This document shows, in pieces, positions 52,623-60,443 of a DNA stretch of 64,000 bases. Within the stretch, counting starts at the first letter, position 1; each line of letters begins with the position of its first letter. The notes below the pieces were generated by a model. That model saw only the letters and a program-made list of their open reading frames with translations. It was not told the origin of the DNA and did not search any database. The stretch is from contig CALJAK010000002.1 of NCBI GenBank assembly GCA_938027595.1, positions 1 to 64,000 on the forward strand, in the 5' to 3' direction. The position numbers and the translations under genes were made by a program. This DNA is from an uncultured Thermoproteales archaeon. GTDB lineage: Archaea; Thermoproteota; Thermoprotei; Thermoproteales; Thermoproteaceae.

Positions 52623-53942
52623 GTGTTTAGGATACGCATTAGAGGCATTTACGCCACTGCCTTGACGAAATTCGCAATAGACTGGGGCTACAGAGTTGTG
52701 CAGCCAACTGAAAAAATTAGGGGGAGGTTCAATCTACCGGGGGATTTCTCTCCCCCCGACGTGACTGTGAGAGACCACATTTCTAAAACTGGCGTAGTCG
52801 CCGTGGGGAAATGCGAAGCAGTAGATGACTTCATAGAAAAACTTCGGAGAGAAGTTGACTCTTTTGTGTCTATCGCCAGCGGTCTCCACGAGGTTTTCAC
52901 TGGGGTGGTTCTAGAAAAGGGACTCGTAGAGGGACCCCACGGCGTGTATAGAATTCCCCCTCCCTACGTCCCCACCCCGGGCTCTACGCAGATTTTCACA
53001 GTAGTGAAGCCCACTACCGTTTCGGAAATTGGAGTGGCAATACCCGAAATCATAGTTGAGGGCGACTACTTGGAGTTAGACACAATAGGCGGCGTGAAGT
53101 TCAGTAAACATATTCCGCATAGAGATAGAGTTAGGCTAAGGATTTTTGGAGAGAAGATCGGCCTCGGCGTTAAGTTCAAGTCTTCTGCTAGATACGCCAC
53201 GGAAGACGTCCTCTTGCGGGAAGTTGAACAACTACGGCGCGAGTTGTTGGAAATCTCCAAAAGCGGGCCCCCCAAAACGTTGTTAAAGAAAGGCCGTTGC
53301 GTGGCGATAATTCTATTCGATAAGATAGCCAAAGAGAGACTTGACGAGGTTAGATCTACAGTGGTGCCAACTATTAGAGGTCACCACGCCTTGAGAAGCC
53401 AGGGGTTGGGCAAATGTCTCGACTTGCTTGATTATCTTGGGTTAGATTTGTATGAAAATGTGACTTCCTTCCTAGCGCGGGAATTCGTGGAATTGCTACA
53501 CGTCAAACCGTGGGGAGATGTGGTGTCGATGAGAGGAGAGCCCGTGGGTTTTAGAAACGGCACGTTTGTAATAAAGCGGTTGTTGAAACCAGGCGGAATT
53601 CTCGACGGAATCGGCGTGAGAATTGAGAGGGGGTTCTACGCTTTGACGTGTGTAACGCGAGATCGCGAAGTAGTACATACTTACTACACTCCACGCGGCG
53701 AGGTCGTGGGGACTTATATAAATATAAACACAGAACCAGAAATTGGGAGGAAGATAATCTATATAGATTTATTAATAGACGTCGTATACAAAGATGGGGT
53801 GGTAAAAATTCTCGATGTAGAAGAACATGAGAAATACAAACATATGTACCCCCAGAGATATAGAAATATAGAAATTCCCCAAAAGGTGTTGTTATGTACA
53901 GAAAGTGGGCTTAAAGCTCTCTCTCAGTCTGACGCCGTTTAA
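52623..53942 (+). CDS. FAU-1-type RNA-binding protein/ribonuclease
   Basis: The 439-residue protein begins with FRIRIRGIYATALTKFAID, the FAU-1 (archaeal RNase E/G-related, DUF402-containing) hallmark. A DUF402-like C-terminal half follows (RIERGFYALTCVTRDREVVHTYYTPRGEVVGTYININTEPE in outline). FAU-1 binds AU-rich RNA and processes 5S rRNA in Pyrococcus. GTG start, TATA region 'tatatatttaag' upstream. The end overlaps the ATP-cone remnant. Confidence 0.85.
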   Translation: MFRIRIRGIYATALTKFAIDWGYRVVQPTEKIRGRFNLPGDFSPPDVTVRDHISKTGVVAVGKCEAVDDFIEKLRREVDSFVSIASGLHEVFTGVVLEKGLVEGPHGVYRIPPPYVPTPGSTQIFTVVKPTTVSEIGVAIPEIIVEGDYLELDTIGGVKFSKHIPHRDRVRLRIFGEKIGLGVKFKSSARYATEDVLLREVEQLRRELLEISKSGPPKTLLKKGRCVAIILFDKIAKERLDEVRSTVVPTIRGHHALRSQGLGKCLDLLDYLGLDLYENVTSFLAREFVELLHVKPWGDVVSMRGEPVGFRNGTFVIKRLLKPGGILDGIGVRIERGFYALTCVTRDREVVHTYYTPRGEVVGTYININTEPEIGRKIIYIDLLIDVVYKDGVVKILDVEEHEKYKHMYPQRYRNIEIPQKVLLCTESGLKALSQSDAV

Positions 53943-54171
53943 CTTATTGAAAATAATCCAATTTCTATACCACTGTTCATTTACTTTTTTCAATTCGGTT
54001 AAGATTAATTTAGTGAGTTCTCTAGCGCTTACAGATTCTCTCCTAACACTCTATCTTTCTAGCGATTTTTCTAGCCACATCCACCGGGGCTCCAGCCTTT
54101 AGTATACTCACTATGACTTTTTCTAAGATGAATTCTTCTTCTCTACCGTCTCTTTTAATTACTTTCACCAT
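53892..54171 (-). pseudogene. Frameshifted stand-alone ATP-cone protein
   Basis: From ATG 54171 the frame gives VKVIKRDGREEEFILEKVIVSILKAG and VDVARKIARKIE, a clear ATP-cone start, then stops at TAG 54043. Skipping one base continues the family as SVRRESVSARELTKLILTEL and KKVNEQWYRNW to TAA 53892. Together about 92 residues. ATP-cones bind ATP/dATP and act in NrdR-like regulators or ribonucleotide reductase. A leaderless promoter (TTTTTATAG) 24 bases upstream is intact. Confidence 0.7.
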
Positions 54172-54188
54172 GGTCTACACAATGTGTA

Positions 54189-55079
54189 CTATAAAAACAA
54201 TGCGCCTTCTGTCACTTGTGCAATTTTCACTTCTGCTTTGATACCTTCCTCTATGTAAGCCCGCGAAACGGCTGCCCTAACGCCATCGCTGTGTTTCTCA
54301 TCTACCAAAGCAATTATAGAGGGACCAGCCCCAGAGATAGCCACGCCAAGTGCCCCCGCCTCTCTTGCGTATTTCTTCACCCGCATGTATCCAGGCACGT
54401 GGGGTGCCCGCGCCGGCTCCACCACGTCGTCATCCATACCCAACGCGGTGATGGCGGGATTTGACAACGCGAAGCCGGATACCAAAGCCGCTACTTTCGC
54501 CAATTGGTTTACGTATTTCCCAAATTTCACCACCTCCGGCAAGACGCTCCTCATGATTTTTGTCTTTTCCGGCATGGGGGGCACGTCCGGCACCCCGATC
54601 ACAAAGAGAAGTCGTGGAGTGAACTTCACTACCTCCAGCGGAGATGTGGATACTAACACCACAGCGCCGCCCATCGCCGCCCCAGCCACGTTGTCAAAAT
54701 GTGGCGAGCCAGCGGCCGCCACCTCTCCAAAGCCAGCGGCCTCTATCACTATTTTATAGTCTATGGAGATGTTTGCCTCACGTAAAAACGCCGTAATTGC
54801 AGCCACGGCAGCAGCGCCGCTGCTCCCAAGTCCCCTAGCGATGGGGATGTCGTTGTCTATCTCCACTTCTACATGTTTACAGAGGTCCAGCCGGTGGAAT
54901 AAATGGCTTAAAGCCGCCGCTACTGTGTTCCTCGGTCCCGGGTCGAATTTTTTAAACTTAACCACGACGCCACATCCACTCTCTACTTTTACAGACGCAT
55001 TTGCAAAATATGCGTCGTGTGCCACTGCTACGATGTCGAACCCCGCGCCTAAATTTGCACTGGTAGAAGGCGCCTTCAT
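54189..55079 (-). CDS. thrB: Homoserine kinase
   Basis: This GHMP kinase makes O-phosphohomoserine for threonine synthesis. [12 protein letters not shown] starts the protein; the ATP loop is [16 protein letters not shown] near 84-99; [13 protein letters not shown] is near 260. The start at ATG 55079 (296 residues) is about 23 bases after the TATA box CCTTAAAAATAA. The longer frame adds 35 unlikely residues that overlap the RNA candidate. Confidence 0.93.
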   Translation of the reverse strand: MKAPSTSANLGAGFDIVAVAHDAYFANASVKVESGCGVVVKFKKFDPGPRNTVAAALSHLFHRLDLCKHVEVEIDNDIPIARGLGSSGAAAVAAITAFLREANISIDYKIVIEAAGFGEVAAAGSPHFDNVAGAAMGGAVVLVSTSPLEVVKFTPRLLFVIGVPDVPPMPEKTKIMRSVLPEVVKFGKYVNQLAKVAALVSGFALSNPAITALGMDDDVVEPARAPHVPGYMRVKKYAREAGALGVAISGAGPSIIALVDEKHSDGVRAAVSRAYIEEGIKAEVKIAQVTEGALFL

Positions 55080-55115
55080 GAAAGTCTGTATGTAGTTATT
55101 TTTAAGGCTAGAAGA

Positions 55116-55251
55116 CCCACAGCCCCCAACTGTCGGCGCCGATTTAGCTAATAACGCCAGACGGAGACACCCGCCCGGCGCCATTAGTTATCCCCCACCA
55201 CATGTGGTGGACCCACATGCGGCCGGCTCGGGGGCAGTTGAGAGCTGTGGG
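55116..55251 (-). ncRNA. Structured RNA candidate, about 136 nt, unknown class
   Basis: Ends pair over eight bases (CCCACAGC with GCTGTGGG). Inside, CAACTG pairs with CAGTTG. A first arm is closed by CCCCC/GGGGG with a CATGTGG/CCACATG hairpin. A second arm has about 13 of 14 pairs (TAACTAATGGCGCC with GGCGTTATTAGCTA), and a TCGGCGCCGA palindrome ends the core. A TATA-like box (ATATTTATAA, 55270-55279) stands about 24 bases before the minus-strand 5' end; TCTTCT follows the 3' end. It has no 5S, SRP, RNase P or C/D signature that I recognise. Confidence 0.55.
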
Positions 55252-55395
55252 TATATCTATGTTTGTGTATATTTATAACAGTATCATTGTATCACATGAG
55301 ATATATTAGAAATTAAAATGTTGATATAAAAATTCAAATGTTTGTATACGACTCTACTAAACAAGCTTTATATAGCTACGTTTACAGTTGTCATA
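55252..55395. promoter_or_regulatory. AT-rich promoter region of the RNA candidate and tRNA-His
   Basis: No open frame is seen. The left end holds the TATA-like box of the minus-strand RNA; the right end 'aagctttatatag' is about 25 bases before tRNA-His on the plus strand. The middle is plain AT-rich sequence. Confidence 0.45.
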
Positions 55396-55504
55396 GCCGC
55401 CGTAGTCTAGCGGTTAGGATGGCGGGTTGTGGACCGCCTGGACAAAATCCCGTTGACCCGGGCGGGCTTGAACCCCGGGAGTTCAAATCCCGGCGGCGGC
55501 CCCA
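55396..55504 (+). tRNA. tRNA-His(GTG) with two introns
   Basis: GCCGCCG (55396-55402) pairs with CGGCGGC (55494-55500). C73 and an encoded CCA follow, as usual for tRNA-His. The anticodon loop TTGTGG carries GTG (55429-55431); a 15-nt intron sits at 37/38 (about 55433-55447), after which CCCGT pairs with GCGGG. A 19-nt intron at 53/54 (55463-55481) restores the T arm. The G at -1 is not encoded and must be added. Confidence 0.9.
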
Positions 55505-55531
55505 CTTATAAAGACCAACCATTTAGTAGAT

Positions 55532-55729
55532 ATGCTCAAGGTAGAAGTTAGAGGTTCGTTGATAAGGCTGGTGTATACGAGGGGTCAGAAAGAGGCAGAA
55601 GCCATAGGACACGCCACAGACTTCCCAGCCCTACTGGGACTTCTAGTCATGCAGATGGTTAGAGAAAAATTCGAAATAGACGATATATGTGCAGCACTTA
55701 GACAAGCGATGGAGAAAAAAATTGGCTAA
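55532..55729 (+). CDS. Hypothetical 65-residue protein
   Basis: The protein begins with a strand pair (LKVEVRGSLIRLVYTRGQKEAE), then two helices (DFPALLGLLVMQMVREKF, DDICAALRQAMEKK). TATA 'cttataaag' directly after the tRNA-His CCA is about 23 bases before the ATG, a leaderless start. Family not recognised. It overlaps the convergent gene by four bases. Confidence 0.6.
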   Translation: MLKVEVRGSLIRLVYTRGQKEAEAIGHATDFPALLGLLVMQMVREKFEIDDICAALRQAMEKKIG

Positions 55730-57549
55730 AACCTTTTCAACCTCAATAGCGCTATGGCGATACCCACCACAAAGAGAATCACAAGGATAGCCACTTCAAC
55801 TGGGAACAACTCTGCGGAAGGCTTCGTGGTGACTACTGGCGTGGTTGGCGGTGTAGTGGTGACCGGCAGTATAGTGGGTGGTGGAGTTGTGGGTGTCGGC
55901 GTGGTGATCGGTGTGGTTGGCGGTGGGGTAGTGATTGGTGGTGGGGTGGTCACTGGTGGTGTAGTGGGTGGTGGAGTTGTGGGTTGACCTATCTGTATAG
56001 TTTGTGGCGCTCCGTCGGGTGTAGATATTTGCACCACGGTGGGTCCCCTATATTGAAATCTATATATATAGACCGGCTGTTCCTCTATATAAGACGCCAG
56101 CACTCTACTGCCGTTTATGACTAAATACGGCACGCCGACGTTGCTGTCTTCAGCTCTGATCGTTATGGTCACCACGTCGCCGGGCGCTGGGGACCTGGGC
56201 AGAATTCTCTCAATTCTCACCACTGGCGACGGCGTGTATTCTCCCACTGCAAACCAGAGGGGTTTGCCGTCAAGTCTGAAAGTATACCTGTCATACTTAC
56301 CTAGCGGATGTTTCTCCACCTTGACCAACTCGGCGGAGCCTTGAAAAGCCCTAAGTCCAGCAAAGCCGTGCGGTAAGTCTAGAGAAACCTCGCCCCGCAC
56401 CAACTCGCTGTCTACGTAAATCTGCGCCGCTTTAGAGCCGTACGTAATCACTGCAAAGTTCTTGTACGTCCAGACTTCTCTGCCGACTTCCACTCTGCCG
56501 TCTGGATAAACCACGTAGCTCCTAAAACCATGTGACGTACCTATAGCACCGCCTAACGGCCGCGTAGTGACGAAAATTGTGCCGTTGATGACTACAGTGG
56601 AGTTACCGCTATGCACGTGTCCAGACATCACTAGCGCGACTCTATGCCTAATGGTTAAGTCTAAGAACTTCTCGTAAGCCGGCCTGTTCTGTAGGTAACT
56701 GGTGTAAACCACGTAGAAGGGACTCCTGCCGGTGGGGTCGCGAGCTAACCTATCTACGTCTTGTGGACCTCTGTAGGTTTCTACCACGTGTCTATCTCTG
56801 ATGTACATCGGCGGGTGGTGAATTAAAACAATTTTCACTTTGTCTGGAAATCGAGTTAACACCCTCTCATAGAAATCGACTACGTCGTCAGTGAGAAATC
56901 CATTAAAACCACTAGTTAACCCCACTATCAAGTAGGGTCCCACTACTCTATACCACACTGGAGGCCCCACAAATCTCCGGTAGTTCTCAAGAGGGTCGTC
57001 GCCCGCATATTCGTGATTACCCGGAATTACAAATATGGGTTTTGTAATCATTGACGCATATTTCACAAACAACGAATAGTGCCAATTCAGTCCCCCCACG
57101 TCGACTTGATCTCCAGTGAAAAACACCACGTCGTAGGGACCCAAATTCGCCAGTAGCACTCCATGTATTAATCTATACACAGACGCCATATCCAACTCGA
57201 CGCCCATGTGAGCATCTGTGAACTGCACAATCCTCAGGGGGCCGGATATCTTGGCGACCCACACGGACTTCGGCTCGTACAACTCTCCACCGTTGATCAC
57301 TAGGTCGTACAACCCAGTCGGAGCGTCGCTGGGAACTCTCACGCTTATTACGTTATCTCTCACTTTGTAGTCCCGCACGGCGATCTCAACGCCCGGCGCC
57401 GTCAGAGAGATAGACTTGACGGAAATCGCGGCGTTTAGAGTAACGTTGAACCAACCGCCGGGCTCCACATACGCAGGCACGCCCCACCTGGGGTCTACGA
57501 CTTGAGAGGAAACAAATACGACGAGTAGAAAAAAGAGAATTATTCTCAT
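55726..57549 (-). CDS. Surface-anchored calcineurin-like metallophosphoesterase
   Basis: The 607-residue protein has a signal peptide (RIILFFLLVVFVSS), a strand domain, then the phosphoesterase signature: FTDAHMGVE, FTGDQVDVGG, GNHEYAG near 178, and GHVHSGNS near 310. A Thr/Pro-rich linker (about 520-575) and a C-terminal helix with KR tail anchor it outside the membrane. Substrate unknown, perhaps a phosphate ester outside the cell. It follows the next gene by a 4-base overlap, in an operon. Confidence 0.88.
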   Translation of the reverse strand: MRIILFFLLVVFVSSQVVDPRWGVPAYVEPGGWFNVTLNAAISVKSISLTAPGVEIAVRDYKVRDNVISVRVPSDAPTGLYDLVINGGELYEPKSVWVAKISGPLRIVQFTDAHMGVELDMASVYRLIHGVLLANLGPYDVVFFTGDQVDVGGLNWHYSLFVKYASMITKPIFVIPGNHEYAGDDPLENYRRFVGPPVWYRVVGPYLIVGLTSGFNGFLTDDVVDFYERVLTRFPDKVKIVLIHHPPMYIRDRHVVETYRGPQDVDRLARDPTGRSPFYVVYTSYLQNRPAYEKFLDLTIRHRVALVMSGHVHSGNSTVVINGTIFVTTRPLGGAIGTSHGFRSYVVYPDGRVEVGREVWTYKNFAVITYGSKAAQIYVDSELVRGEVSLDLPHGFAGLRAFQGSAELVKVEKHPLGKYDRYTFRLDGKPLWFAVGEYTPSPVVRIERILPRSPAPGDVVTITIRAEDSNVGVPYLVINGSRVLASYIEEQPVYIYRFQYRGPTVVQISTPDGAPQTIQIGQPTTPPPTTPPVTTPPPITTPPPTTPITTPTPTTPPPTILPVTTTPPTTPVVTTKPSAELFPVEVAILVILFVVGIAIALLRLKRF

Positions 57550-58856
57550 TTTCTCCTAGTGGCCAACACCACTGCGACGATGGCGAGCACAATCGCTGCA
57601 GCCGTGCCGACGAACGCTATAGTTCTAGCGTTATTAGCCTCGGCTTTTAGAGAAGCAGACAACTCATCTATTTTCTTGTTTGCTAACTCTAACTGCGCGT
57701 TTAGATTATTTATCTTGTTCTGCAACTCGCTTATCTCCTTCTGCATCGAATCTGAGACTGACTTGGACACTTGGTCCACCTTTGCGTTTGTCTCGTCGAG
57801 TTTTTTGGACAAATCGCCAATCTCTTTCCTCAAGCTGTCTATGGCAGTGTTCATTTGGATAACGCCAGATAGCTCGCGGTAATTCCCAGTGGACCACAGT
57901 AGCACGTTGCGTAAGAATCTCGGTCCGTCTAACTCAACGCCGCGGTAAGCGGCAGCCACCCCGGGCTCGTAGCCGCCGTAGGGAGTCTCGCCGGAGATTA
58001 TGAACACGCTCCCGCTGGGCATAAACTCCAGAGCCATGAGGGCAAAGACACCGCGGTCTCCAGGTTTATGCGCCCTCCCGTCCCGCCCCTTGCCGTCTGC
58101 GGAAGTTCTGTGCTCTACAATAATGCCGTTCTCCGTAGTTCTGGCAATTACGTGGATGTTGCCCAACTTCTGTACCTCTGGCGAAGTGGCTGGGACCCAC
58201 CTGCCGTCCGGCATGACCACCGCCACCGCGCCTGGGCCGTGGAAGAGGACGCGGTTAGCCATGAAGCTTAAGAACGAGAGCGACGGCGGCGGCGACACCA
58301 AAGCCACAACTCTATACCCAGCTCTGGCGTTGTGTCTTGAATCTTCCACAGAGACGTAATCCACCCGCAGCCGCGAGCCGAGATATTCAGCAACGTCGTT
58401 ACAAACTGCTTGCGACTCCTCCGAGCCTTGCGCTGGGTAGTCAGAGTCGGCAGCACACCACAGAGTCTTGCCTCCAGTGTCAAACCACTTCTTTAAAGCG
58501 GCGAGTTCAGCCTCGCTCAGAGGCTTGGGCGGCTGGCCGAGAATTATCACTTTATACCGCGACAAATCTATTGTGGACAAGTCGCCAGTTACAAACACCG
58601 CGAGTCTAGAGGCATTAATCCTCCTCAAAGTTGGGTCTAGCGCAGCCCCCTGCGGGATGAGGATGTGCAACTCGGCGAAGTCTGTAATGGCCAATGGATT
58701 TGCGGTAGTGTTGACCCAGACGTCCAGCCCTTTCGTAATTTCGCCGTGTGCTACGTCTACGAGTATTGGGACTCTAATTTCTTGAGCAGCCACGAAAAAA
58801 GACGCCAACGCCAACACTATCCACACTGCAATCCATTTATTTGTGGACGTTTTCAT
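57546..58856 (-). CDS. Surface-anchored protein with coiled-coil stalk
   Basis: The 436-residue protein has a signal peptide (about 1-25), a domain to about 330 with an alpha/beta pattern (SRYKVIILGQPPKPLSEAEL, GGKTLWCAADSDYP, FIISGETPYGG) like the class I amidotransferase-like DUF4350 fold, a coiled-coil stalk of about 70 residues, and a C-terminal membrane helix followed by RRK. It is likely a cell-surface protein working with the phosphoesterase. Confidence 0.7.
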   Translation of the reverse strand: MKTSTNKWIAVWIVLALASFFVAAQEIRVPILVDVAHGEITKGLDVWVNTTANPLAITDFAELHILIPQGAALDPTLRRINASRLAVFVTGDLSTIDLSRYKVIILGQPPKPLSEAELAALKKWFDTGGKTLWCAADSDYPAQGSEESQAVCNDVAEYLGSRLRVDYVSVEDSRHNARAGYRVVALVSPPPSLSFLSFMANRVLFHGPGAVAVVMPDGRWVPATSPEVQKLGNIHVIARTTENGIIVEHRTSADGKGRDGRAHKPGDRGVFALMALEFMPSGSVFIISGETPYGGYEPGVAAAYRGVELDGPRFLRNVLLWSTGNYRELSGVIQMNTAIDSLRKEIGDLSKKLDETNAKVDQVSKSVSDSMQKEISELQNKINNLNAQLELANKKIDELSASLKAEANNARTIAFVGTAAAIVLAIVAVVLATRRK

Positions 58857-58949
58857 AAATAAAGCACAACATCTACTTATAAAGCTCGATTCATATTAAA
58901 CCGAGTTACCATATGAAAAAGATTTTTGTATAAATACGCCGAAATACAT

Positions 58950-60443
58950 ATGAAGAAAGTAATCCCGGTATTGGTTGTAGCGGCAGTATTGATAATCGCG
59001 CTGGCCTTGTACATCACGGCGCCAAGTCCAGCCACGACCACCCAGCCCCCAACCACTACTGAAACTACCCCAACTCCCACCCCCACACCAACGCCCACTC
59101 CAACTCCCACCCCAACGCCGTCACCAACGCCGCCACCCACTCCGACGCCACAGCAGTGCACTGAGTTAGAGGTGTTGACTAGACATGGATCTGACATACT
59201 CGATGTGGCTAGGTCTATGTTTTTGAAGAGTGATGTGGCTAAGAAATACGGCATTAGAGACGTCAAGTTTAGACCTGTGGCTGCAGCTCAGTGGATTCAA
59301 ATAATTAAAGCCGGCGCAGCTGACGCGGCTTGGGGCGGTGGCCCCACTACTTTCGACATTTTGTATAAGGAGGGTTTGTTACTTCCGCTTGAGGGAGCCG
59401 CCGTGAAGGCAGCCATCGCACAAATCCCAATGCAAATAGCCGGCATGCCCATGGCTAGGTCCGGACCAGACGGAAAGATATATTGGATTGCATGGGCGGT
59501 TTCGAGCTTCGGTTTTACTGTAAACACGAGAGTACTCAAGGATTTGCCGGAGCCTAGGGATTGGTCTGACTTAGCTTCGTTAGAGTACGGCAGAGCGGTG
59601 CTACGCGGCTACCCAGCCGTTGGTTTGGCGCAGTTAATTAGGTCAACTAGTCACACTAGAATAGCTGAGATTATTCTACAAGCCTATGGCTGGGAGGAGG
59701 GGTGGCGCATTATCAAGCTAACTGCAGCCAATGGGAGAATCTACGGAGGTAGCGAGGCAGTGAGAGATGACGTTATTGCTGGGAGGCTTGGCGTTGGGTG
59801 GACGATAGATTTCTTTGGTTACACCGCTCAGCTTCAGAACCCAGACGCTAAATACGTAATTCCAGAGCGTACTTCAGTCAACGGCGACCCCATTGCTGTG
59901 GTGATTAGCACCAAGTGTAGAGAAGCAGCTGAAGCCTTCGTGGCGTGGGTAATCACAGAGGGGCAGGCGATAGTCTTCGACCCCAGGATTAACAGAATGC
60001 CTGTGAACCCAAACGCGTTCAACACGCCGGAGGGTCAGAGGCGGCAGGATCTCAAGAATATATATGACTACATGTTGGGTTTGAGAACTATTGAGTTCAA
60101 CGACACTTTAGCTCTTTCTGTAGAGTATGTAGTTATGTATTACTTTGATGCTGCTGTGACTGACAACATAGATGTTCTTCAACGGGTTTGGAGTAAAATT
60201 GTTGATGCGTATTTCAAGGGTAGGATTGACAGAGTGACTGCAGAAGCGTTAGCTAGAGAATTGACGGCGCCGGTTACTTTTGTCGATCCAGAGAGTGGGA
60301 GGACTGTCAAATTGACTTTGGAATACGCAATGTCTATAAACGACAGAGTTGGTAAAGACCCTACTTACCGCGATAAAGTCTACGCCGCGTGGCGCGAAGC
60401 CGCTAGAAAACAATACTTGGAAGTAGAGAAGAAAGTCGGCTAG
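58950..60443 (+). CDS. ABC importer substrate-binding protein (Fe3+-type)
   Basis: The 497-residue protein has one N-terminal helix (KKVIPVLVVAAVLIIALALYI), a Thr/Pro linker of about 45 residues, and a binding-protein domain (about 75-497) with extended insertions. VWSKIVDAYFKGRID near 400 is typical of the AfuA/FbpA-like group. It opens convergent to its permease and ATPase genes, and their ends overlap by four bases. Iron is likely but not proven; the ligand Tyr pair cannot be judged. Confidence 0.8.
   Translation: MKKVIPVLVVAAVLIIALALYITAPSPATTTQPPTTTETTPTPTPTPTPTPTPTPTPSPTPPPTPTPQQCTELEVLTRHGSDILDVARSMFLKSDVAKKYGIRDVKFRPVAAAQWIQIIKAGAADAAWGGGPTTFDILYKEGLLLPLEGAAVKAAIAQIPMQIAGMPMARSGPDGKIYWIAWAVSSFGFTVNTRVLKDLPEPRDWSDLASLEYGRAVLRGYPAVGLAQLIRSTSHTRIAEIILQAYGWEEGWRIIKLTAANGRIYGGSEAVRDDVIAGRLGVGWTIDFFGYTAQLQNPDAKYVIPERTSVNGDPIAVVISTKCREAAEAFVAWVITEGQAIVFDPRINRMPVNPNAFNTPEGQRRQDLKNIYDYMLGLRTIEFNDTLALSVEYVVMYYFDAAVTDNIDVLQRVWSKIVDAYFKGRIDRVTAEALARELTAPVTFVDPESGRTVKLTLEYAMSINDRVGKDPTYRDKVYAAWREAARKQYLEVEKKVG

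Noticed and set aside
53905-54102. 65-residue plus-strand frame after the FAU-1 gene
   Set aside because: It is the complement of the ATP-cone remnant, which has clear family sequence and a promoter.
55116-55251. RNase P or 5S RNA as identity of the structured RNA
   Set aside because: The conserved words I would expect (GAGGAAAGTCC and ACAGA for RNase P; the 5S loop C and E sequences) are absent.
55845-55985. GTGGTG-rich tandem repeat as a CRISPR or satellite
   Set aside because: It is the complement of the Thr/Pro linker codons; unit length is irregular and there are no spacers.
59070-59150. CCAAC/CCCAC repeat as a non-coding repeat
   Set aside because: It encodes the Thr/Pro linker of the substrate-binding protein, in frame.
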